DNA of 7,320 nucleotides from UBA791 sp963602355 (GTDB lineage: Bacteria > Cyanobacteriota > Vampirovibrionia > Gastranaerophilales > Gastranaerophilaceae), in contig CAVCIU010000062.1 of NCBI GenBank assembly GCA_963602355.1, positions 1-7,320 of the forward strand. Direction: 5' to 3'. The position numbers were made by a program, and so were the translations under genes. Each line of letters starts with the position of its first letter. The first letter of the stretch is position 1. Of the stretch, positions 1 through 5,265 are shown in pieces. Below the pieces are notes generated by a model, which was not told where the DNA came from, did not search any database, and saw only the letters and a list, made by a program, of their open reading frames with translations.

Positions 1-30
1 AATATGTAAGTTTTCTGCATTCTTTTCCAT
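1..30 (-). CDS. 5' end of an unidentified minus-strand gene (partial)
   Basis: Reading leftwards from an ATG at 30-28 gives ten open codons, MEKNAENLHI, before the window ends. The start is supported by an AGAGGA ribosome-binding site (plus-strand 37-42) six bases upstream and by a promoter-like sequence at 96-104. It is divergent from the small-peptide locus to its right. Ten residues are too few to assign a family, so the product is unknown. Confidence 0.5.
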   Translation of the reverse strand, partial: MEKNAENLHI

Positions 31-95
31 AAAAATTCCTCTAAATTTTGTCTAAATCTATAATTAAGTTATACCACTTAAAAATATAATTACAA

Positions 96-104
96 ATTAT
101 AGCA
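96..104 (-). promoter_or_regulatory. Extended -10 promoter for the leftward gene
   Basis: The minus strand reads TGCTATAAT, an exact TATAAT with the TG of an extended -10 element. Transcription would start near 89 and run into the gene starting at 30. No good -35 lies 17 bases upstream, which is tolerable for an extended -10. A second possible pair, TTGTAA (90-95) and TATAAC (69-74), lies just downstream, so the exact start is uncertain. Confidence 0.45.
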
Positions 105-111
105 AGGATTT

Positions 112-140
112 TTATCAAAAAGGGAAGATTATGATAAAAT
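112..140 (+). promoter_or_regulatory. Promoter for the small hydrophobic peptide transcript
   Basis: TTATCA (112-117) and TAAAAT (135-140) are separated by 17 bases, matching the sigma-70 consensus at 4/6 and 5/6 positions. The predicted start is near 147, giving a leader of about 65-70 nucleotides before the ATG. It is divergent from the promoter at 96-104. Confidence 0.45.
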
Positions 141-169
141 AGGAACGTAGGGCTTAGCACTATGCTAAC

Positions 170-212
170 TTCCGTTACACGCAATTACAAAGAAATTGAA
201 CGGAAAGGAGGG
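170..212 (+). promoter_or_regulatory. Leader hairpin abutting the ribosome-binding site
   Basis: TTCCGTT (170-176) is exactly complementary to AACGGAA (199-205). The 3' arm ends at the first base before AGGAGG (206-211), so folding would stack a 7-bp helix directly against the Shine-Dalgarno sequence and could limit ribosome loading. A smaller hairpin, TTAGCA (154-159) with TGCTAA (163-168), precedes it. Translational gating by leader structure is common in type I toxin mRNAs; here it is inferred from sequence only. Confidence 0.4.
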
Positions 213-214
213 CT

Positions 215-295
215 ATGTCTATGATTGACAAAATAATAATGCTACTAATAGCACTTGACATACTCTTAGTAGCACTTAATTTGTTTAAATCGTAG
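215..295 (+). CDS. Small hydrophobic peptide, candidate type I toxin (26 aa)
   Basis: This 26-codon ORF starts at ATG 215, with an alternative in-frame ATG at 221 giving 24 aa. AGGAGG at 206-211 is 3 bases from the first ATG and 9 from the second, so the second is the more usual spacing. The peptide has a short polar start, then an almost unbroken hydrophobic stretch (residues 7-21: IIMLLIALDILLVAL) with one buried Asp at residue 15, and ends LNLFKS. A single inner-membrane helix is expected. Its size, membrane character, structured leader, 3' stem-loop and opposite-strand promoter resemble type I toxins such as the TxpA/BsrG group, though no sequence homology to any family is recognised. A constitutive small membrane protein is the alternative. 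Its stop codon lies inside the downstream hairpin. Confidence 0.6.
   Translation: MSMIDKIIMLLIALDILLVALNLFKS
230..274 (-). terminator. Intrinsic terminator for the antisense RNA, inside the peptide ORF
   Basis: Plus-strand TGCTACTAA (240-248) and TTAGTAGCA (266-274) form a perfect 9-bp inverted repeat around a 17-base loop. Read on the minus strand, the hairpin is followed immediately by TTATTATTTT (239-230), a U-rich tail. It is therefore oriented to stop transcription coming from the promoter at 351-381. The large loop makes it weaker than a textbook terminator. Confidence 0.45.
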
Positions 296-346
296 GGTGC
301 GAAGAAAGCTCTTAAGGCTGCTTATCTCTTGAGAGCTTCGCCCTAC
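292..346 (+). terminator. Long 3' stem-loop of the peptide transcript
   Basis: GTAGGG (292-297) pairs with CCCTAC (341-346), CGAA (300-303) with TTCG (337-340), and GCTCTTAAG (308-316) with CTTGAGAGC (328-336, one G-U pair). That is 19 base pairs with small bulges and an 11-base loop. The stop codon TAG (293-295) lies in the first strand. The downstream sequence is U-rich but the first real T-run (363-369) is about 17 bases away, so it could be an RNA stability element or antisense target rather than a classical terminator. Confidence 0.5.
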
Positions 347-350
347 ACCT

Positions 351-381
351 ATATTATTTACGATTTTTTATTGATTGTCAA
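351..381 (-). promoter_or_regulatory. Antisense promoter with consensus -35
   Basis: The minus strand has an exact TTGACA (plus 376-381). Seventeen bases on is AATAAT (353-358), a 5/6 match to TATAAT, overlapping TAATAT (351-356) at 19 bases. The start falls near 344-346, exactly at the foot of the 3' hairpin. No minus-strand ORF with a ribosome-binding site follows, so the product is most likely an RNA antisense to the peptide gene. Confidence 0.5.
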
Positions 382-439
382 CCCCTTAACTTCACTCCTG
401 TACACAAGTTTAGCCAACTCAATTGTTCATTTCACAAAA

Positions 440-465
440 CAACTCCAGCAACACCGGCTCACGCA
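440..465 (+). repeat. 26-bp direct repeat, copy 1
   Basis: The 26 bases beginning CAACTCCAGC and ending GGCTCACGCA are identical to 595-620. Matching stops abruptly on both sides. The copies start 155 bp apart. Confidence 0.85.
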
Positions 466-594
466 CTTTCTGCGCTCGCATTAAACGGCAATTCCGAGTT
501 TTGCATTGTTTTGCTCCTGTGGGTTTCGGACTCCGTCCTGCAATCCTACGTCGCTATCGTAGTGTTGCTCTGCTTGCCTTTGCCTTCGCAAAGC

Positions 595-620
595 CAACTC
601 CAGCAACACCGGCTCACGCA
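595..620 (+). repeat. 26-bp direct repeat, copy 2
   Basis: Exact second copy of the 440-465 repeat, directly preceded by a 6-bp hairpin with a CTTC loop (578-593) and near the right edge of the GC-richer island. The sequence becomes AT-rich again within a few bases. Confidence 0.85.
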
Positions 621-655
621 AGCAAAAAAAAGTTTGCCGATTGCGACAAACATTA

Positions 656-950
656 AATAAACACGAGGATATTAAGAGAGAGAGTATAAGATATTTCTAT
701 CCTATATTTAAAACTTGTTCCTTATCTCATAACTTATTCGTTACTCGATATCTTCCTCATTTTTCTATTAAATTTTCCCTAAGTTAATCTTTAATTCCCT
801 TACTCTTATATTAAGTATTTTTCTCTCCAAAAATTGCTTTTTATTTTTTCAATTGTTAAATTATTTTAATAATTTTATTTTTGTAGTAGTATACCTATGG
901 ATAGAGATATCTAATTTTAAAAGGTTAGTACAAATTTAATAGGAGAGATT
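656..950 (+). other. AT-rich upstream region of pfp
   Basis: About 295 bases without a supportable gene. A purine-rich GAGAGAGAG stretch near 675-685 is followed by very T-rich sequence. The pfp promoter is probably here, but candidates are weak: TTGTTA (853-858) with TATTTT (876-881) at 17 bases is the best found. The pfp Shine-Dalgarno AGGAG (941-945) is at the end. No riboswitch or clear hairpin was recognised. Confidence 0.4.
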
Positions 951-2612
951 ATGAAAGAACTTTCACCTTTACAAATCGAAAGATTAAAATATCAACCTAA
1001 ACTTCCTGAAACTCTAAAAGCAGGTATTAACAACTTAGTTTGCGTTGAAAAAGAAAAAACTGAAGCCGTAAAAGATAAAGAACAAATTAAAGAATTATTC
1101 AAAAACACTTACGGTCAATCAATCGTAGAATTTGCAGTAAGCAACGATACAAAAAAATCAGAAATCAAAAACGTCGGTGTAATCCTATCTGGTGGTCAAG
1201 CTCCTGGTGGACACAACGTTGTTGCAGGTTTATATGATGCTTTAAAACAAGCTAACCCAGAAAATAAATTATATGGTTTCTTAGGCGGTCCTTCTGGTAT
1301 TATCGAAGGTAAATATGTTGAATTTGATGACAAATTCATCGATGCTTACAGAAACACTGGTGGTTTTGATATCATCGGTTCTGGTAGAACAAAATTAGAG
1401 ACTGAAGAACAATTCAAAAAATCTTTAGAAGTTTGTAAAAAATTAAACATCTCAGCTGTAGTAATCATCGGTGGCGACGATTCAAACACTAACGCAGCAC
1501 TATTGGCTGAATGGTTCGTTGCAAACAACACAGGTATCCAAGTTATTGGTTGCCCTAAAACAATCGACGGCGACTTGAAAAACGACCAAATCGAAGTTTC
1601 TTTCGGTTTTGATACCGCTACAAAAACTTATGCTGAATTAATCGGTAACATTCAAAGAGATGCTAACTCAGCTAAAAAATATTGGCACTTTATCAAAATC
1701 ATGGGTAGAAGTGCTTCTCACGTTGCAGTTGAAGCAGCTTTACAAACTCAACCAAACATCTGCTTAGTTTCAGAAGAAGTTGAAGAAAAGAAGATGTCTT
1801 TGAACCAAATCGTTGAAGATATTTGTAAAGTAATTTGTAAACGTGCCGAAAACGGCAAAAACTTTGGTATCATCATCGTTCCAGAAGGTTTAATCGAATT
1901 CATTCCTGAAATGAAAGACCTTATCTCTAAATTGAACGACTTAACTCACGATTTAGAATCAGATGAAAAATACCAAAACGTACGTTCAGAAGAAAAATTC
2001 ACAATCATCGCTTCTAAATTAGACGAAGCAAATGCTAAATTATTCATGAGCTTACCAGCATTAATCAAAGCTCAATTATTAATGGACAGAGACCCTCACG
2101 GTAATGTTCAAGTTTCAAGAATTGAAACAGAAAAATTATTAATCGAAATGATTAGAACAAGATTGAACGAACTTAAAGATGAAGGTATCTACGTAGGTAA
2201 ATTCTCTGACCAAGCTCACTTCTTCGGTTACGAAGGACGTTGCGCATTCCCATCAAACTTTGATGCTGATTACTGCTACTCTTTAGGTTTCAACGCATTC
2301 GCATTGATTAACTTCGGGTTAACAGGTTACTTATCATCAGTTAAAAACTTGATTAAGCCTGCTAACGAATGGGTTGCTGGTGGTGTTCCTCTAACAATGA
2401 TGATGAACATGGAAAAACGTCATGGCGCTATGAAACCAGTTATCCAAAAAGCTCTAATCAAATTAGACGGCAAAGTATTCAAAGAATTAGAATCTATGAG
2501 AGAAGAATGGGCTATGAACGACCGTTACTTATTCCCAGGTGCTATTCAATACTTTGGACCAACTGAAGTTTGTGATTTAACAACTGTTACTTTACAAATT
2601 GAACATAAATAG
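951..2612 (+). CDS. pfp: Pyrophosphate--fructose 6-phosphate 1-phosphotransferase, long form
   Basis: Cytoplasmic glycolytic enzyme (EC 2.7.1.90) that reversibly phosphorylates fructose 6-phosphate to fructose 1,6-bisphosphate using pyrophosphate instead of ATP. The 553-residue length matches the long PFP clade of plants, spirochaetes and chlamydiae rather than the roughly 320-residue ATP-PFK. Visible motifs, in order: SPLQ near the N-terminus, typical of the clade; GGQAPGGHN (81-89), phosphate-binding loop; GGDDS (174-178), whose second Asp is the mark of PPi-dependent enzymes because it blocks ATP binding; PKTIDGD (202-208), with the catalytic Asp and PPi-binding Lys; MGRSASH (251-257) and PEG (311-313), sugar-phosphate site; and GYEGR (426-430). 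A strong AGGAG five bases upstream fixes the start. No operon partner is visible, and the gene ends at the terminator at 2628-2662. All key residues are intact. Confidence 0.96.
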   Translation: MKELSPLQIERLKYQPKLPETLKAGINNLVCVEKEKTEAVKDKEQIKELFKNTYGQSIVEFAVSNDTKKSEIKNVGVILSGGQAPGGHNVVAGLYDALKQANPENKLYGFLGGPSGIIEGKYVEFDDKFIDAYRNTGGFDIIGSGRTKLETEEQFKKSLEVCKKLNISAVVIIGGDDSNTNAALLAEWFVANNTGIQVIGCPKTIDGDLKNDQIEVSFGFDTATKTYAELIGNIQRDANSAKKYWHFIKIMGRSASHVAVEAALQTQPNICLVSEEVEEKKMSLNQIVEDICKVICKRAENGKNFGIIIVPEGLIEFIPEMKDLISKLNDLTHDLESDEKYQNVRSEEKFTIIASKLDEANAKLFMSLPALIKAQLLMDRDPHGNVQVSRIETEKLLIEMIRTRLNELKDEGIYVGKFSDQAHFFGYEGRCAFPSNFDADYCYSLGFNAFALINFGLTGYLSSVKNLIKPANEWVAGGVPLTMMMNMEKRHGAMKPVIQKALIKLDGKVFKELESMREEWAMNDRYLFPGAIQYFGPTEVCDLTTVTLQIEHK

Positions 2613-2627
2613 TTTTTAGACTATATA

Positions 2628-2662
2628 AAAAGAAGGCTCACCTTTCAGGTGAGCCTTCTTTT
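2628..2662. terminator. Bidirectional Rho-independent terminator between convergent genes
   Basis: A perfect 16-bp inverted repeat (2628-2643 and 2647-2662) with a 3-base TTC loop has a GC core GGCTCACC/GGTGAGCC. The outer A-T pairs supply a U-run in both directions. It lies 15 bases after the pfp stop and 15 bases after the stop of the convergent 784-aa gene, so it probably ends both transcripts. Confidence 0.9.
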
Positions 2663-2677
2663 ATTTAATTAAATTTA

Positions 2678-5032
2678 TTACATTTTGAAGAAGTTAACAT
2701 TTTTATTTTGAACAGCTTGAACATTTTCTTTTTCTTCTTCTGCCTTCAATACCTTATTGTATTTATCAACTTCACTTGTTGTCATTAGATATTTTACAGA
2801 ATCTAGAATTTCTTTTTTATCTGGAGAATAATTATCTAATAAATAGCTAAACACTTCTGATTTAAAGCCACTTAAAATGTAGCCCTTAACTTCCGGAATT
2901 GTAGCCTTTTCAATAAGTTGTTTGATTGCAACTTGTTGATCTTTTGTACCTAATTCTTTTAATTTTTTAGTTTTTTCTATTAAGTTTAAGTTTTTGTTAG
3001 AAACTATGTTTTTGATAACAACAGAAGAGTCTGCAACTCTTGTTGTAGTAGTTTTTGAAGAGTTGTTGTTATTGTTTGAAGAAGTAGTTTCTTTTGTTTC
3101 AGTCTTAGTTTCTGTTTTATTTGTTTTAGTTTCAGATTTTTGTTGGACTTCGTATTTTGTTTTAGCTTCTTGAGCAGCAGTGCTATAAGCATTATTTATA
3201 TCATTTTGACGTTCAAGTTCGTCAATTCTTGCTCTTGCATCTTCACTAAATTTGTATAAATTTTGACCCATAATTTCTGCACGAGCTTGTTTAATTTCAT
3301 CAGAAGCGCCCATTTCTTCGTAAGTTTTATGAGCGTTTTCGTTGGCTTGAACTTGTTTATCAGCATCATCGATAGATGTAATTACATCAACAGATGCTTG
3401 CATAACTTCTTCATCACCAGTTTGAGCTGCGTATTCATCGATAGGTGTATTACCAGCAACTTTTAAATCATCACTATCTTCTTTTTGTAATTGTTCAGCC
3501 AAATCGATTGCACCATCTTTGCCAGTTAAATCAATTACATTTCTACCGATATCTTGAGCAACTTCAGTATCAACTTTACCTGTTTCTGCATCAACAGCAT
3601 TACCGATGTTTTGAACCATTGTTTCAGCAACAACTTTTTCTGTGCCAGTTTGTTTTGCAGCACCAACTAAAGCACCTCTAACTGCTTTACCAGATTTACC
3701 AGTCATCATAGTAGAAGTTTCTGCCATTGCAGCAGCATTATCAACACCGTTTTCACGGGAAGGATCCATAACTCCAGCTAAAATGCCTGCCATTTCATCT
3801 TGAGTTAGATTACCGTATTTGTCGTGGAAACGACCTAAAATACGTACCATTTGTTGAGAAGCTTCTGTATTCATATCAGAGTTTTTAATCAAGCTTCCAA
3901 TTCTAGCCTTGATTTTTTCTGTATCACCGCCACATTCTTTATATACTTTTTTGATATATTCTGCAGCTAAAGCTTCTTCTTCTTTATTTATACGTTGTTT
4001 TATTTTTCTTTTATCGTTTAATAAACCTGCTCTTTCTTTTTTCAATTCTTTAGCACGTTTTGGGTCAGTTTTTTCAATTTCTGCAATATTTTCGTCAGAA
4101 AGTTTTTCTAAACTTTCATCAATAGTAGCAATTTCTAGTTTTGCAGAAGCGCCTTTTTCTTGCATTTCAGCAACTCTGTCTTGACCTAAAGTCGCAACTA
4201 AGTCTTCGTCAATTGATTTACCGTCTTTTACGAAACCATGTTCACCTTTAAGAACTGGTCTATCTTGAACAGTACCGTCTGCGAGAGTCATTCTCGCTAC
4301 AGGTTTACCGTCAACAGTAATAAATTCAGTACTTAACGCACCGCCAAACTCCTTACGTTGAGCTTGTTTATCTTCTGGAACATCAAAAGTTTTTTTAGAG
4401 CCGTCAATAAATGTTTTAGTTACTTTTGTTCCGTCTTCAGAATATTCAAGTTTTACAACATTTTCGCTATCATCATCGACGAACTTAATTTTGTTTGTTC
4501 CGTCGTATGAAGATATTGAAGAACTTAAGAAATTATTAAAGCCATTTAGTTTAAAACCAGAACCAAAGCCAAATTTAGGCGTTTCTAGTTTAAATTTGTT
4601 AGTTGTATCTTCTTCATAACCCTTCAAACCTTTTGTCATGCCAGAAGCACCTAAATTTAACAAGGTTTGATTTTCAAAGGCAGGCTTGTTTAGGGTAAAC
4701 CCGTCTGATAGATTACCATTACCACTGCCAAAGCCGAATACAGAGTTATTATTTTGTAATCCGCTAGATGCAGATGTATCAAATAATGAACCACCGTTAA
4801 AACCTGTGTTTTTCAAACCAAATGAAGATTTTGCTCCAGTTGTTTGAGACGTATCACCACCCAAAATACTACCAGAAGGATTGTTTAATTCCGGAGCTTC
4901 ACTAGGTTTATTTTTAGAAAAGTCTATGACAATATTATTAGCCTCAGCAACCTGCTTAACCTCAGCTACTGTGGCATTTTGCGGCAAATTAAATTGTTGT
5001 TTAATTGCGTCCAAAGACAGACTTTTGCCCAT
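2678..5032 (-). CDS. Large unrecognised protein with FG-rich N-terminus and shared C-terminal domain (784 aa)
   Basis: Function unknown. The start has an AAGGGA ribosome-binding site (5038-5043) five bases upstream and a TATAAT at 5063-5068. There is no signal peptide or membrane segment, so it is probably cytoplasmic. Visible layout: residues 1-38 look like a small helical domain; 44-170 are Gly/Asn/Ser/Phe-rich low complexity with FG and GFG motifs; 180-265 are short beta-like segments with repeated DG turns (EDGTKV, IDGSKK, ADGTVQ); 295-365 are highly charged and probably coiled coil; 370-630 are mainly helical; 631-667 are a Thr/Lys/Glu/Asn linker with five consecutive Asn; 671-765 are a compact helical domain containing TIPEVKG and NYSP; the tail ends NVNFFKM. 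The last domain, linker style, tail and a helix near 590-605 (LYKFSEDAR) are shared with the 543-aa neighbour. It is transcribed separately, since a terminator (5230-5260) precedes its promoter. A structural or scaffold role is possible but unsupported. Confidence 0.8.
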   Translation of the reverse strand: MGKSLSLDAIKQQFNLPQNATVAEVKQVAEANNIVIDFSKNKPSEAPELNNPSGSILGGDTSQTTGAKSSFGLKNTGFNGGSLFDTSASSGLQNNNSVFGFGSGNGNLSDGFTLNKPAFENQTLLNLGASGMTKGLKGYEEDTTNKFKLETPKFGFGSGFKLNGFNNFLSSSISSYDGTNKIKFVDDDSENVVKLEYSEDGTKVTKTFIDGSKKTFDVPEDKQAQRKEFGGALSTEFITVDGKPVARMTLADGTVQDRPVLKGEHGFVKDGKSIDEDLVATLGQDRVAEMQEKGASAKLEIATIDESLEKLSDENIAEIEKTDPKRAKELKKERAGLLNDKRKIKQRINKEEEALAAEYIKKVYKECGGDTEKIKARIGSLIKNSDMNTEASQQMVRILGRFHDKYGNLTQDEMAGILAGVMDPSRENGVDNAAAMAETSTMMTGKSGKAVRGALVGAAKQTGTEKVVAETMVQNIGNAVDAETGKVDTEVAQDIGRNVIDLTGKDGAIDLAEQLQKEDSDDLKVAGNTPIDEYAAQTGDEEVMQASVDVITSIDDADKQVQANENAHKTYEEMGASDEIKQARAEIMGQNLYKFSEDARARIDELERQNDINNAYSTAAQEAKTKYEVQQKSETKTNKTETKTETKETTSSNNNNNSSKTTTTRVADSSVVIKNIVSNKNLNLIEKTKKLKELGTKDQQVAIKQLIEKATIPEVKGYILSGFKSEVFSYLLDNYSPDKKEILDSVKYLMTTSEVDKYNKVLKAEEEKENVQAVQNKNVNFFKM

Positions 5033-5062
5033 AATTGTCCCTTACATTTATATAGACTCTAT

Positions 5063-5068
5063 ATTATA
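5063..5068 (-). promoter_or_regulatory. -10 element of the 784-aa gene
   Basis: Exact TATAAT on the minus strand, 31 bases upstream of the start codon, placing the transcript start near 5056. The -35 position (5086-5091, AAAAAT on the minus strand) does not match the consensus. The conserved block at 5096-5108 lies just upstream of that position, which suggests activator-dependent or otherwise non-standard recognition. Confidence 0.4.
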
Positions 5069-5095
5069 AAAGTGTTTTTTACCTCATTTTTTGAT

Positions 5096-5138
5096 ATGAT
5101 TTTGGGCAACTTTTAAAAATTTTTACAAAAATTTACAA
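5096..5138. promoter_or_regulatory. Upstream element pair shared with the 543-aa gene (copy A)
   Basis: ATGATTTTGGGCA (5096-5108) is followed 14 bases later by TTACAAAAATTTACAA (5123-5138). The same two blocks occur in the same order upstream of the paralogous gene (6969-6981 and 6987-7002), with 11/13 and 15/16 identities. Copy A begins 64 bases upstream of its start codon. Shared placement in front of paralogues suggests a common regulator, or retained duplicated promoter sequence. Confidence 0.4.
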
Positions 5139-5222
5139 TCATGCAAATATTGATAAACACATGATTTGAGACATTTTATATTTTGAAAAAGTGGCTAAAA
5201 ACAGCAAGTTTTGTAAAAATTT
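5117..5222. repeat. 14-bp inverted repeat in the intergenic gap
   Basis: AAATTTTTACAAAA (5117-5130) and its exact reverse complement TTTTGTAAAAATTT (5209-5222) flank 78 bases upstream of the 784-aa gene. The left arm overlaps the shared TTACAAAA block. The arms are AT-rich, so coincidence cannot be excluded, but they could be two copies of one operator. Confidence 0.4.
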
Positions 5223-5229
5223 ATTGCAA

Positions 5230-5260
5230 AAAAATAGCTCGAAAATATCGAGCCATTTTT
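5230..5260 (-). terminator. Terminator of the 543-aa gene
   Basis: AAAAAT-A-GCTCGA (5230-5242) pairs with TCGAGC-C-ATTTTT (5248-5260) around an AAATA loop, with one A/C mismatch. On the minus strand it begins six bases after the TAG stop of the 543-aa gene and ends in a run of seven U (5234-5228). It separates this gene from the 784-aa gene downstream. Confidence 0.8.
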
Positions 5261-5265
5261 ATCTT

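Larger units (their letters stand above)
230..346 (-). ncRNA. Predicted antisense RNA (candidate type I antitoxin)
   Basis: A minus-strand transcript is predicted between the promoter at 351-381 (start near 346) and the terminator at 240-274, giving about 115 nucleotides. It would be complementary to codons 6-26 of the hydrophobic peptide and to all of the 3' hairpin. Its first 55 bases would fold into the counterpart of the 292-346 stem-loop, giving a kissing surface. The arrangement, with the antisense promoter downstream of the toxin and overlap at the toxin 3' end, is that of B. subtilis txpA/RatA. No expression evidence exists here. Confidence 0.4.
412..625. repeat. GC-richer non-coding island bounded by direct repeats
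   Basis: This stretch is markedly richer in G+C than the AT-rich flanks and the neighbouring genes. It contains a 26-bp exact direct repeat (440-465 and 595-620), a 9-bp direct repeat AGCCAACTC (412-420 and 592-600) and several short hairpins: CTACG/CGTAG (546-550/558-562), GGAC/GTCC (528-531/535-538) and CTTTGC/GCAAAG (578-583/588-593). AGCAACAC (447-454, 602-609) also occurs inverted as GTGTTGCT (562-569). An ORF of 77 codons crosses it (423-656), but it lacks a ribosome-binding site and has atypical composition, so I do not call it a gene. It resembles a dispersed intergenic repeat or a remnant of acquired DNA. Confidence 0.5.

Noticed and set aside
292..346. Long hairpin as a tRNA or riboswitch
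   Set aside because: There is no cloverleaf, no T-loop or anticodon arm, and no recognised aptamer core. It follows a stop codon and fits a 3' stem-loop or antisense target better.
440..620. Direct repeats as a possible CRISPR remnant
   Set aside because: There are only two copies, the spacing of 129 bases between them is far too long for a spacer, and no cas genes are present.
423..656. 77-codon plus-strand ORF, rich in Ala, Arg, Phe and Pro
   Set aside because: It has no ribosome-binding site, spans the repeat-containing island, includes both copies of the 26-bp repeat, and its composition differs from every real protein here. It is best explained as a chance ORF in GC-richer DNA.
3779..3834. 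EF-hand-like sequence DKYGNLTQDE in the 784-aa protein, and DKDGKVQEE in the 543-aa protein
   Set aside because: Both are shorter than the 12-residue EF loop and lack the Gly at position 6 in register, so calcium binding is not supported.
3909..4184. 91-codon plus-strand ORF with apparent hydrophobic segments
   Set aside because: It lies entirely antisense to the charged coiled-coil region of the 784-aa gene and is a shadow frame. Other overlapping frames at 3004-3192, 3263-3681 and 6552-6758 were dismissed for the same reason.
4523..4828. FG motifs as evidence of a eukaryotic nucleoporin or eukaryotic DNA
   Set aside because: The gene has a bacterial ribosome-binding site, -10 element and intrinsic terminator, and low-complexity FG sequence can arise independently.
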